A stretch of DNA of 44,646 bases from the NCBI GenBank assembly GCA_964647355.1, contig CAZYGK010000014.1:1-44646 (forward strand). Reading direction: 5' to 3'. Numbering within the stretch: position 1 is the first letter of the stretch; every line of letters starts with the position of its first letter. A model generated the notes under the pieces. That model did no database searches, was not told where the DNA came from, and saw only the letters and a list, made by a program, of their open reading frames with translations. This stretch comes from SZUA-430 sp964647355. Its GTDB lineage: Bacteria; Pseudomonadota; Alphaproteobacteria; Micropepsales; Micropepsaceae. Shown here piece after piece: positions 28,748 to 36,976 of this stretch. A program made the translations under genes and the position numbers.

Positions 28748-31580
28748 AAAACAGGGTTTCGTCGTGCTTGGCACCGATCAATTTTGCGATCTCGGACAGC
28801 GGAACCGACACGCCGCGCCCGCTGTAGCCGCCCATCCAAGTGACCTCGCGGCTGGCTCCGGTGATGCGGAGCATGATCTGGGAGATATCCGAGGCTTTGA
28901 ACCGGCTGCCGCGGAGAAGTTCCTTGCAGACCGCTGAGCGGCTGAAAAACACGCGGCTTGGGTCTTGCAGCAGACGAATCCCGAGGCTCATCAGAAGTTC
29001 GCGGCGGTCCAGGGCTTCGCCGCTGCCGTCCTGCACAACGCCCGGCTGCAGGAGCTGCCCGACCGTGATCCGCTTCCCGCGCGGCAGGATCACGTTCGAC
29101 TCATAGATATCCCTGAGCAAACTCTCCTCCTCGTCCTCCTCTTGGTCGACGACCTCCTGCTGTTCCAAAAACGACCGCAGCATGGCCAACTGGTCCTCCT
29201 TGTCCCAGCCGTATGCCAAGGCCAGGATCGCCGTCGGCACGGCGTAGCATTCCACATAGCGGCTGTCGCAACCGAAGCCGATCGCCTTGTAGGTCTCGGC
29301 CAGGTCGACGGCGGCTCGCCAGTGCCGGGCGCTGACGGCCAAGAGCCGCTGGCCCAGGTCGGCCAATTCCGCCGGCGGCGGCACGACCAACTTGGCCGGC
29401 CGGTTCTTGGGCAGCTTGGCGAGCTCCAATACGATGAACCGGTTGCGATCGGCTTGGCTGTTGAGCGCCAACTCAATCGAGCTGGTCCAGGCGATGTGCC
29501 GCAGCGTGAACGCCTTGTGCTTTTGACTGGTCGCGCCGCGCATCGACGACGTGCCGCGGGCCGAGCCGCGAAGCATTTCCAGCACCTTGCTGCGGTGATC
29601 GTCGGCCTCGAACTCGTCCAGGATCAGCACCTTGGACGTGTGGCCAATCGCCTGCCGCACGCCGGCCTCCGTGCATTTTTGCGCGTACAGGCAGAGCTTG
29701 CCGAACAACTGCTGCAGGGCCTTTTCCACGAGCATCGTCTTGCCGCTGTTACTCGGGCCGATCACGGCAACCTGCGGCCGAAAGTGCCAGCAGGACTGAA
29801 TCCAGGTCGCCATGGCTAAGCCGGTGATGAGCGTTGGCGACGTCGGATGCGACCAATTGTCCCAGCGCGCGAATAGCTGCCGAGCTTCCTCGACTGTTTC
29901 CGCACAGAATTCCGGTCGCTCAGCGGCTTGCAGATAGTTGGCCAAGACGACCGAATCGAACCAAGCCGCGTCGCCGCCGACAAAATCCAGCCGCTGCTTG
30001 TCGACGACCGGCGACGTGCTGCGGACCAGAGACTTGCTGTCCCAGACGTCGGCCGACTGCGGTCCGACGAACACGAGCTTTTCGCCGACCGGCCAGACAC
30101 CCAGGCCAATCGGTAGTTCGGCGCTCAGCGTCGGCAGCGTACTGGCCACCTTGCTGATCGCCTCGCGGACGTCGCTCGATAGGTGCTTGCCGGGCGTCGG
30201 CTCCCCGCCGTCGGGCGAAATGAACTCGTCCACGGTCTCGCCGCCGAATGCGACGATCATCTTGTTGCGCGAGAATCGGTCGATGTCTTTGATCGTGGTC
30301 TTTTTGTTGGTCGTCCGGCTGTAGACCTCGATGGTCGATTCCGTGCCCTCGACTTGGCCAACGACAACAACGCCCATGGTTTCGAGCAGGGCGGTTTCCG
30401 GCGCGATTTCCAGCCGCTTGTCTTGCCGGTCGACGGGCTCCGTCGCCTTGGCCAACTGGAACAGGTCCGCGTAACTGCGGGCCACGCCCCGGAGCTCGCC
30501 GCCGCGGTCGGCGCCGGTCAGCCAGTCCCGCAGGTCGATCTTGGGCGCTGGCTCGCCTTCCTTGGCCGGCTTGGGCTGCGGCAACTGAACGTTGCGGACT
30601 TCCGCTGCGGCGGGCGCCAGGGCGGCAACCCAGACGGCCGCGCCGATCTGGCCGGGCCCGATCTCCTTGCCGGGCTGCGGCGGATCCACGTCGAAGCAGA
30701 CGCAAACCTTTTTGCCCGCGAACGCCCACAGCCATTCCGGTCGCGGGTGATAGGAGCAGCCGCCAGCGGAAACCACGACGTGCCCGACGGCCCGCTCACC
30801 GAGGGCCAGCAGCGCCGCCTGCATCGCCAGCAGGTCGGTCAGTCCTTCGACGACCCAGACGACTTTGGTCGTCGCTTCGGCGATCGTGCGGAGTGCCGCG
30901 CAATTCATCAGCCCAGGCGTGCCGAGCGTCATCGTCTTGGTTTCGCTGGGCTCGCGGCCCTTGCCCTTGTAGATGCGGACCTTGGCGCCGTCCTGCCGCA
31001 CGCTGTGCCAGGCCGTCGGCTCGCCATCCAGCAGCGACGAACCGAACATCGGGAACGCGATCAGGTGTTGCTGCAGCTCGGGCCGCACGCCCTTCGGGTA
31101 ACGGGCAGCGCGAGCGCCGAGGGCAAAGATCGCCTCGACTGTCACGCCGGGCTTGCGCTCGGCGTACATGCGAGCAATCGAAGGCGTGAGCGAGTAGAAG
31201 TCCAACTTGTCTGCCGGCAATTCGTCGCCGCCGTCGGGGAGTTTGACGCCGGTCTGCCGGGCGTAGTGCGCGCGGCACTCTCGCCAGTCGCGGGAAATGG
31301 AGCCGTGAGCGGCGGCGAAGTCGAACAGCCCGAGCGACTGGCCGTCGCCGCCAAAGTCGCGGTATCGTCCGCGGGCCGGTCCGTCGCCAACGTTGATCTC
31401 GGCCGACGGGTCGCGGTCGTCTCGGCCGACGGCATGCACCGGCAGCCAGCCGGTTGCACGGGCGTGAGCGCCGGCCGCGATGCGCACGCCCAGCGCGCGG
31501 TATTCAGCTTCGATGTCCAGGCGAGCAAGGATTTGTTGCGTGGCCTCCAGCCACTTTGCACGTGCATCCTGCGTTGCCAT
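28746..31580 (-). CDS. Primase-helicase
   Basis: The 944-residue protein has an N-terminal primase part with a TOPRIM domain (VVEGLTDLLA near 243; CFDVDPP near 297), a long middle part, and an AAA+ ATPase core with Walker A VIGPSNSGKT near 607 and Walker B VLILDEFEAD near 652. This is the layout of phage replicative primase-helicases. The start at 31580 has GGAGCGACC upstream; the open frame to 31721 is not used. It ends inside the AT-rich repeats of the likely origin. Confidence 0.9.
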   Translation of the reverse strand: MATQDARAKWLEATQQILARLDIEAEYRALGVRIAAGAHARATGWLPVHAVGRDDRDPSAEINVGDGPARGRYRDFGGDGQSLGLFDFAAAHGSISRDWRECRAHYARQTGVKLPDGGDELPADKLDFYSLTPSIARMYAERKPGVTVEAIFALGARAARYPKGVRPELQQHLIAFPMFGSSLLDGEPTAWHSVRQDGAKVRIYKGKGREPSETKTMTLGTPGLMNCAALRTIAEATTKVVWVVEGLTDLLAMQAALLALGERAVGHVVVSAGGCSYHPRPEWLWAFAGKKVCVCFDVDPPQPGKEIGPGQIGAAVWVAALAPAAAEVRNVQLPQPKPAKEGEPAPKIDLRDWLTGADRGGELRGVARSYADLFQLAKATEPVDRQDKRLEIAPETALLETMGVVVVGQVEGTESTIEVYSRTTNKKTTIKDIDRFSRNKMIVAFGGETVDEFISPDGGEPTPGKHLSSDVREAISKVASTLPTLSAELPIGLGVWPVGEKLVFVGPQSADVWDSKSLVRSTSPVVDKQRLDFVGGDAAWFDSVVLANYLQAAERPEFCAETVEEARQLFARWDNWSHPTSPTLITGLAMATWIQSCWHFRPQVAVIGPSNSGKTMLVEKALQQLFGKLCLYAQKCTEAGVRQAIGHTSKVLILDEFEADDHRSKVLEMLRGSARGTSSMRGATSQKHKAFTLRHIAWTSSIELALNSQADRNRFIVLELAKLPKNRPAKLVVPPPAELADLGQRLLAVSARHWRAAVDLAETYKAIGFGCDSRYVECYAVPTAILALAYGWDKEDQLAMLRSFLEQQEVVDQEEDEEESLLRDIYESNVILPRGKRITVGQLLQPGVVQDGSGEALDRRELLMSLGIRLLQDPSRVFFSRSAVCKELLRGSRFKASDISQIMLRITGASREVTWMGGYSGRGVSVPLSEIAKLIGAKHDETLF

Positions 31581-31602
31581 GCGGTCGCTCCGTCGGTTGG
31601 TG

Positions 31603-31812
31603 CTACACGAACAACGGCCTGTGCAGTCGCCGAGCCTCGCGCGACTCAGCGCAGAGTTCCTCGCACAGTTCCGTGAGTTGGTTGACTTGGATGCTTCCGG
31701 CAAGGATCGACGCGAGGCCAATGCGGCCGGTCAGTTCGCCGGACTCGGCCCACTCGCGGAGTTGGTCGGTCGTGATGTAATGCGAGCCCGACTTACGCCT
31801 GCGCTTCGGCAC
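31603..31812 (-). CDS. Hypothetical protein (69 aa)
   Basis: A small protein with a basic start (PKRRRKSG) and helical sequence (TTDQLREWAESGELTG). Its start is GTG and it overlaps the next gene by 20 bp. It directly precedes the primase-helicase gene. The TTDQLREWAESGE segment is helix-turn-helix-like but I cannot assign it. Confidence 0.5.
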   Translation of the reverse strand: MPKRRRKSGSHYITTDQLREWAESGELTGRIGLASILAGSIQVNQLTELCEELCAESREARRLHRPLFV

Positions 31813-32032
31813 CTTCCGCCTCCTTCTCCTTCTTGCGGTAGTCCGCGTCGTGATCTTCGATCTCGCGACAATCGACCCAGTACAGCCGGCCGAAGTCGCA
31901 GCGCATCAGGATGCTCAGCCCGACCGTCACTTCTCGCCCGAAATGGCAGAGCACCTTGCGCCCGATGTCGTGCCCGCCGTCCGGCTTGGTCCAGCGGTAG
32001 ATTTGTTCGCTCAGCTTGGCTTCGCTGCTCAC
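31793..32032 (-). CDS. Hypothetical protein (79 aa)
   Basis: The protein has a beta-rich core with two Cys (MRCDFGRLYWVDCREI) and a Glu/Lys/Ala-rich tail. The start is GTG at 32032 with GGAGGGCAA upstream. Family and function not recognised. Confidence 0.5.
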   Translation of the reverse strand: MSSEAKLSEQIYRWTKPDGGHDIGRKVLCHFGREVTVGLSILMRCDFGRLYWVDCREIEDHDADYRKKEKEAEGAEAQA

Positions 32033-32052
32033 TTGCCCTCCATTGTGCTGAC

Positions 32053-32265
32053 TTACGGAAGCGTGTCCTCAAAGCACTCGTGCTGCTCGCCTACGAGCTT
32101 CACCTTGTCGAGATTTTCACAATCCAGCAGCGACAGCCGCAGGCCGATGTTGTTGCCGGGGCCGAGTTGATTCATCAGCCAGCCGAGGCAGTGCGCGTCG
32201 TGCATGCGACCGATTCTCTTCGCCGCCGCCTGCTGCGCGCGGGTCAACTTGATCGTGATCTTCAT
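32053..32265 (-). CDS. Hypothetical protein (70 aa)
   Basis: It begins MKITIKLTRAQQAAAKRIGR and is helical at first, followed by mixed sequence with two Cys. Start 32265 overlaps the previous stop by 4 bp (ATGA), so the open frame beyond it is not coding. No family seen. Confidence 0.5.
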   Translation of the reverse strand: MKITIKLTRAQQAAAKRIGRMHDAHCLGWLMNQLGPGNNIGLRLSLLDCENLDKVKLVGEQHECFEDTLP

Positions 32266-32681
32266 GCCTGCTCCTTCGCCTCTGGATGCTTGGTCTGCAT
32301 ATGCCGCTCCAGGTTCACGAAATGGCGATTGCAGCAGGGGCAAACGCCGTTCTGTACGCGGTTGCGGATGCGCTTGGTCGCCGCTTGCTGCGCGGTCAAC
32401 TGCCGCTGCACAGCCTGCCTTGCGGAGCGCTCGTTGTTCCGGTCCGCCAGCACTTGGTCGAGCCGCTGCATTGTGCGAGTCAGTTCGCGCTGAAGTTTGT
32501 CTGACCTGGACTCGCCGGCCTGAATGTATGAATGACCATGCGGGCAGTAGATCGAATACTTCACGCCACGATCGTGCTGGCGCAACTGATAGTCGTGCAG
32601 TTCACTCGGCACCGCATGCCGGCAGCCGCACCAGCACGTAACGACCTTCAGTTGTCCGCTGTAGTTGATTGTCTCGCTCAC
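32262..32681 (-). CDS. Zinc-finger-like protein (139 aa)
   Basis: The protein starts with GTG at 32681 in a GTGA overlap. It carries a Cys/His site near the start (TCWCGCRH, YCPHGHS), a helical middle, and a C-terminal CPCCNRHFVNLERHMQTKH, which resembles a C2H2 zinc finger. It may bind nucleic acid. The spacing between the Cys and His pairs is shorter than in the classical finger. Confidence 0.6.
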   Translation of the reverse strand: MSETINYSGQLKVVTCWCGCRHAVPSELHDYQLRQHDRGVKYSIYCPHGHSYIQAGESRSDKLQRELTRTMQRLDQVLADRNNERSARQAVQRQLTAQQAATKRIRNRVQNGVCPCCNRHFVNLERHMQTKHPEAKEQA

Positions 32682-32968
32682 TTGTCTTGCTCCTTCGCCA
32701 GTTCGGCCAACAGCGCGTCGGACAAGAAGTCGTGATTCGTGCGAGGCGATACGCCCTTGATTATGTAGACCCACGTGTCCTTCGTGAGCGTGCAGCCGCC
32801 GTAATCGACGTAGCACGCCTTGGCACGCGACTCGATTTTGCGGAGCATTTCCGCTGCCGCTAGCAACCTGTCAAACTCCCCTTTGCGCATCGTTACCATT
32901 TGATCGCCTTCGTAGACGAACTCCCGCCACGATTCGATTTCATCTTGCGTCAAAAACGTCGCGTCCAT
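32678..32968 (-). CDS. Hypothetical protein (96 aa)
   Basis: The real start is the ATG at 32968; the open frame above it shadows the next gene. It has an N-terminal acidic/aromatic part (FLTQDEIESWREFVYEGDQM), a helix, and a C-terminal charged end. Family not recognised. Confidence 0.5.
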   Translation of the reverse strand: MDATFLTQDEIESWREFVYEGDQMVTMRKGEFDRLLAAAEMLRKIESRAKACYVDYGGCTLTKDTWVYIIKGVSPRTNHDFLSDALLAELAKEQDK

Positions 32969-32982
32969 CACTTGCCCTTTCG

Positions 32983-33771
32983 CTACATGACCAACTCGCC
33001 CCGCGCCATCTGACTCCGCATGATCGCCTCTTCGCGCATCACGCTGGCCGTGTCCAACGGACACAGAAGCCCCTCCAGGCCCCACGACCGCGACCGGAAA
33101 TGCAGCGGCCAACTCGGATCGCCGCTGTGATGTAGGCCGGTTGGTTCGCTCTTGCACGGCATGCGCCAATCAATCTCCGGTAGCACGCGGACAATCTCCG
33201 CGATGCGCGCCAAGTCGAAGCAGTTGCCGCCCGGCACTTGCAGGATTCGCCAGCCAACGACCTCGCCCTTGCCGCCGCAGTCGCCGCATAGTCTGCCGCC
33301 TTCACCGAGGCCGGTTCCTTCGCACTGACAGAGTTTGCCATAACTCGGGTGTTCGTCCTTCGCCGAGCCTTCGCACGTCGGGCACGCCGGCCCGATGATT
33401 TCTCGACCCAGGCACGTTGTGCAGGTTGTCTTGCCGAGCAACTTGCGGCAGCGCGACAGGTCGCCGAACGCCGTGTACTCGCCGGAAACGAAATACTGGA
33501 ACGCATGCTCAGCGTTCGGCAGTCTGCGTTCTTCGCCGGTCGGCCCGTCGCTCGATTCCGCGCGAATCAGCCAGCGTGCATCCGTGGCGAACTGCTTACC
33601 GGCCTGAACGAACGGCGCGTCAATCGAAAACCGCCGACCTCCCCAATCCGTGCGATTACAAAAGAACTCCCACGGGATTGCGGTCGGTTGCTCCGGCAAC
33701 AGCAGCCGCACTTGGCTCAGGCACAGAGCGGAGGCCAGGGACTTCATCGCGTCGCGTCGTGTCACTCGCAT
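32983..33771 (-). CDS. DnaJ-type zinc-finger protein with Tat-like N-terminus (262 aa)
   Basis: At about 115-170 the protein has four Cys pairs with Gly (CTTCLGREI, CPTCEG, CQCEGTG, CGDCGGKG), like the zinc-finger region of DnaJ. No J-domain is present. The N-terminus VTRRDAMKSLASALCL has a twin-arginine-like RR and a hydrophobic run, but the region is short. The start 33771 overlaps the next gene by 10 bp; the open frame to 34050 is a shadow. Function unknown; possible zinc-dependent binding. Confidence 0.65.
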   Translation of the reverse strand: MRVTRRDAMKSLASALCLSQVRLLLPEQPTAIPWEFFCNRTDWGGRRFSIDAPFVQAGKQFATDARWLIRAESSDGPTGEERRLPNAEHAFQYFVSGEYTAFGDLSRCRKLLGKTTCTTCLGREIIGPACPTCEGSAKDEHPSYGKLCQCEGTGLGEGGRLCGDCGGKGEVVGWRILQVPGGNCFDLARIAEIVRVLPEIDWRMPCKSEPTGLHHSGDPSWPLHFRSRSWGLEGLLCPLDTASVMREEAIMRSQMARGELVM

Positions 33772-34274
33772 GCTTGGCTCTCCTTCGCGGCACGCAGCCG
33801 CTCGACAACCGACTCGCACAATTCCAAGAACTTCTGGCGGTGAGATTTCTTCGCCGCCGACTCTGCCGCCGACTCTGCCGCCGACCTTGCCGCCGACCGC
33901 AACGAATCGTCTCCGGTCGCCAAGTAATCCTTGACCACTTGCGGCGCGTCCCACAGGTGCAGCACTTCGCTTGCTCGTTGCCGCGCGAACTCGCGCAACT
34001 CGGCCGTGATGTCCTGCCGCCAGAGAATCTTTCTGCGGCGGCAAACCCACTTATCGACCGGGTCGCCGTGCGATTGCAGATCGCCTTCGCACTCCACGCG
34101 GCAGAGGATTGCGCCCGGCGCGTATTGCAGAGCGTCGTACGGATGCTCGCTGAAGTGCAGGCCGCTTTCGCACGGGACAAGTATTCCGCTGTACTCCAGC
34201 CAGTCGCCGTCAGCCGGCGGCTTGTAGCCGTTGCGCAGTAGTCCGCTGTCGCTCAGAAAGTGCCAGCCTAACAT
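33762..34274 (-). CDS. DUF7666-like phage protein (170 aa)
   Basis: The first two-thirds read GWHFLSDSGLLRNG, then GLHFSEHPYDALQYAPGAIL and DKWVCRRRKILW, the pattern of a family common in phages with no known function. The C-terminal part has the repeat SAARSAAESAAESAAKK, which is a likely helix. Start 34274 lies inside the end of the 48-residue gene. Confidence in the family is moderate. Confidence 0.6.
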   Translation of the reverse strand: MLGWHFLSDSGLLRNGYKPPADGDWLEYSGILVPCESGLHFSEHPYDALQYAPGAILCRVECEGDLQSHGDPVDKWVCRRRKILWRQDITAELREFARQRASEVLHLWDAPQVVKDYLATGDDSLRSAARSAAESAAESAAKKSHRQKFLELCESVVERLRAAKESQACE

Positions 34275-34414
34275 TGGTTCTCCTTCTCCTTTGTCAGCCG
34301 CTCGACCTTTAGCTCTAATTCGTCGATCTTTCTGGCCGCCAGCCGCAGCGTTTCGCGGCAAGCATCCATACTCCACATCCTGGCAATCTGCCGCAGTTCT
34401 TCTTGCAGGGTCAT
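34268..34414 (-). CDS. Small coiled-coil protein (48 aa)
   Basis: The frame begins MTLQEELRQIARMWSM and continues as a heptad-like helix (AARKIDELELKVERLTKEKE). It overlaps both neighbours: ATGA with the upstream gene, and 7 bp with the 33762-34274 gene. Coiled coil is predicted; function unknown. Confidence 0.55.
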   Translation of the reverse strand: MTLQEELRQIARMWSMDACRETLRLAARKIDELELKVERLTKEKENQC

Positions 34415-34629
34415 CGCTGCGTCTCCTTCGCGTGCAGTTTTCGCCGATACTCCTCCAAGTCTCGATGCGCCGCGAACAACTCGTTGTTCAGGTTGTCGCG
34501 TTTCCGTTCCGACGCATCGAGCGCGTGCGCCAACTGCGTGAGCAGACCACGCACGAAGCTGTTGAGCCGTGTACTGCCGCGCGACAGGTTGCGGGCCTCA
34601 CGAATTAGCGCCTGCACGTCGCTGGTCAT
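34411..34629 (-). CDS. Small helical coiled-coil protein (72 aa)
   Basis: The protein starts MTSDVQALIREARNLSRGST and continues with helix LLTQLAHALDASERKRDNLN and a Lys/Glu end. Its start overlaps the stop of the methyltransferase as ATGA; the longer frame to 34809 is a shadow. No family recognised. Confidence 0.55.
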   Translation of the reverse strand: MTSDVQALIREARNLSRGSTRLNSFVRGLLTQLAHALDASERKRDNLNNELFAAHRDLEEYRRKLHAKETQR

Positions 34630-35852
34630 GCCTGTGCCTCCACGATGCGACGGCCAATCCACTCGGCGACGTTCACCGTTACCGCGTTCCCGCACATGCG
34701 ATAGCGCGTCGAGTCCGCGACTTCGGTTCCGTCCGCTCGCCACCGCGTCCAGTCGTCCGGGAAACCCTGCAACCGCTCGCATTCCCGCGGAGTCAGTCGG
34801 CGGACGCAACGACCGACCAGTACACCAGGACTCTGCTGCGTTCCGCTGTCGCTACTGGTCAGCGTCGGCGACTGCTCGACTTGGAAACCATCGCTGCGGG
34901 CCTTGGCGCCTTGCCCGCGTTTGAATCCGGCCACAACTGCCACCTGCCCGCCGCCGTTTTGGTGCGATCCGTCGTGGCTCATGCTGCGCAGGGTCGGCGC
35001 CAGTTCTCCGGCGCAGGTGAAGGCGATGCACTGAGCTCCTTCATGCAGCGTATAGGCGGGCGAGCCTGGCTTGGGCGTTGATCGGTTGTGGCGACTCGTG
35101 ATCTGGTTCGGATCGAAGGCCATCGGCACCAGTGGCACGCCTCTGCCCGTTCCATCCTCGCTCGCGTCGTGCCCTTCGCCGGTCAGCGTGTGCGTCACGA
35201 CAAAATCCTCGCCGTTGGCGTCGTATCCGTAGCCGCTGCCGACAGCGCCTCGCGCAACGCATCGGGCAACCGTCGCCCCCGCTTCTCGGCGCGGCGGAGA
35301 ATCCCACGGCAGGCTTTCGCGCTCAAATAGTATTTCGGCTGCACTTCGCATACATCCTCCAGCACGCCCGACAATGAACACGCGCCGGCGCCGCTGGGGA
35401 ACTCCGAACCACTGAGAGTCGAGCACGCAGTAGGCGAACCCATACCCGAGTTCGCCCAGCGTCCAGAGCACGGCTCCCATGTCTCGTCCGCCGTTGCTCG
35501 ACAGGAGGCCAGGCACGTTCTCGATGCAAACCCATGCGGGAGCGAACTCTCCGATAACCCTGGCGAACTCCCACCAAAGTCCGCTGCGCTTTCCGTCCAG
35601 GCCAGCACGTCGTCCAGCCACCGAAAGGTCTTGGCAGGGAAATCCTCCGCAGAGCACGTCGGGCCGCTGCTCAGTCGATCGAACAGTAATCGCTGCGACA
35701 TCCGTGTGCGTCTCCTCGTGCGGCCAGTGCCGGCGTCGAACCGCGTTGCATGTCTTGTCGATCTCGCAGGCGAACGCTTGCCGCATGCCGGCCCGCTGGA
35801 AGCCAAGATCAAAGCCGCCTACTCCCGCGAACAATGAGCCGAACGTCAGCAT
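34626..35852 (-). CDS. C5 DNA cytosine methyltransferase (orphan)
   Basis: The 408-residue protein has FGSLFAGVGGFDLGFQRAGM (SAM motif I), the catalytic Cys in GGFPCQDLS (C73), and ENVPGL. A target recognition region and the C-terminal CERLQGFPDDW and YRMCGNAVTV motifs follow. It methylates cytosine-5 in DNA, probably to resist restriction or control gene use. No restriction enzyme gene is adjacent. Start 35852 was chosen because the M-L-T-F-G-S motif begins there. Confidence 0.95.
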   Translation of the reverse strand: MLTFGSLFAGVGGFDLGFQRAGMRQAFACEIDKTCNAVRRRHWPHEETHTDVAAITVRSTEQRPDVLCGGFPCQDLSVAGRRAGLDGKRSGLWWEFARVIGEFAPAWVCIENVPGLLSSNGGRDMGAVLWTLGELGYGFAYCVLDSQWFGVPQRRRRVFIVGRAGGCMRSAAEILFERESLPWDSPPRREAGATVARCVARGAVGSGYGYDANGEDFVVTHTLTGEGHDASEDGTGRGVPLVPMAFDPNQITSRHNRSTPKPGSPAYTLHEGAQCIAFTCAGELAPTLRSMSHDGSHQNGGGQVAVVAGFKRGQGAKARSDGFQVEQSPTLTSSDSGTQQSPGVLVGRCVRRLTPRECERLQGFPDDWTRWRADGTEVADSTRYRMCGNAVTVNVAEWIGRRIVEAQA

Positions 35853-36292
35853 GCCGTGCCACCCCCCCGCAGCCGCTCGAAAATCATTAATCCGCCCTTG
35901 GTTCTTCCGCACCGTCGCCAGCCCGCCATGATGAAACAAAAGCCGGGATTTCGACTCCGCACTGCTTGCGGATTGACGTAGGTGTAATGCCGCAGACCAG
36001 GCCAGACGCAATCAGCGATTGCATCCGCCTGTCGAATAAGTTCGCTGCTTCGGTAAGCTCCCTCATTCCTGAACGCGGCGCAGTTGACTCCGGTTTGTCC
36101 GCTACCGTCGATGAACTTTCGCCACACGAAAAAAGCGTCCCCTGCTGCCGTGCGCAGGACGACTTTCTGTCCAGGCCCGCAGAACAATTTTCGCTTCCGT
36201 CCATCTCGATACCTGTACGCCGAGTAGTGCCGCTCGTAGAGAGCCAAGCACGTTGCGTCACCGTCGCGCGTCAGCCACCAGAGCGGTTGCAT
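35846..36292 (-). CDS. Conserved phage protein of unknown function (148 aa)
   Basis: The sequence (LYERHYSAYRYRDGRKRK, LFCGPGQKVVLRT, VNCAAFRNEGAYRSSELIRQ, LRHYTYVNP, GFCFIMAGWRRCGRTKGGL) belongs to a family seen in many phages, with a GNAT-like fold suspected. Function is unknown. It overlaps the methyltransferase by 7 bp. Its start overlaps the end of a PP-loop remnant by 35 bp. Confidence 0.7.
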   Translation of the reverse strand: MQPLWWLTRDGDATCLALYERHYSAYRYRDGRKRKLFCGPGQKVVLRTAAGDAFFVWRKFIDGSGQTGVNCAAFRNEGAYRSSELIRQADAIADCVWPGLRHYTYVNPQAVRSRNPGFCFIMAGWRRCGRTKGGLMIFERLRGGGTAC

Positions 36293-36377
36293 TCACTGCC
36301 CCCTCAGCCGCAGCCATGAGGGCTAGCGTTGACGATTGCACGCCTGCACCGAGGCTGAGAAAAACAGGTGTATTCAA
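36258..36377 (-). pseudogene. N-terminal remnant of a PP-loop (PAPS-reductase-like) gene
   Basis: A 39-residue frame starts with TTG at 36377 in a TTGA overlap with the nuclease stop. It reads VFLSLGAGVQSSTLALMAAA, the ATP-binding PP-loop signature of phage PAPS-reductase/sulfurtransferase-like proteins, and then stops. Those proteins are normally several hundred residues long, so this is a truncated leftover, probably from a recombination that brought in the 35846 gene. Confidence 0.6.
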
Positions 36378-36976
36378 CGGACCGCCTCCTTGCCGGACAA
36401 CTTGGCAATCTCCGCGTCGCGGGCGGCGAGCAGCTTTCGTCTATCCCGCTCCCAAAACCGATTGAGCACTCTCAACGTCACCGTTTCCGCAAACCCGCGC
36501 GTGCTGCAAAACCACCAATGCACGCGCGGATAATCCTGCTGCCAATCGACAACCGTACGGAAAACCGTCTTGGGCCTCAACTCGCTCTGCGGCGGCGGAC
36601 TGCCAAGCACCGCTCCCCAGTCGCCCTCGACGACGACGGCCGCGAACTCGAACACGCTGAGCCGCTGGATTTCCCGCTCGAATCGCTCGCGGCCAGAGCC
36701 TAGCGAACCGAACAGATCGACTAGCGACTTGCGTTCAACAGCAACTCGCTGCTCAAAGCCGCGAATCGAATAATCGCCGGACTGCAAGCACGCCCGCACA
36801 GTCGGCACGATGAGCGGTCGCCGGCCGTCCTTGGCGTCGGAGTTGTGATTCTGGAAAACGAACGGATGCTGCTCGCGGGTGTCGATCACGATTTCATACG
36901 GCAGCAAGAGGAAGTCGAACTCCGGTTCCAACTTCACGCGCGGCCGCCGTGCCTTGGTCTTGCTCCTGCTGCTCAT
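36374..36976 (-). CDS. ERCC4-type (XPF-like) nuclease
   Basis: The 200-residue protein shows the ERCC4 nuclease core: VIDTREQHPF (30-39), SGDYS (66-70) and VERKSLVDLFGS (80-91). It would cut branched or flap DNA in replication or recombination. Start 36976 overlaps the helicase stop by ATGA. It is next to RecD2 and the annealing genes, forming a recombination block. Confidence 0.88.
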   Translation of the reverse strand: MSSRSKTKARRPRVKLEPEFDFLLLPYEIVIDTREQHPFVFQNHNSDAKDGRRPLIVPTVRACLQSGDYSIRGFEQRVAVERKSLVDLFGSLGSGRERFEREIQRLSVFEFAAVVVEGDWGAVLGSPPPQSELRPKTVFRTVVDWQQDYPRVHWWFCSTRGFAETVTLRVLNRFWERDRRKLLAARDAEIAKLSGKEAVR

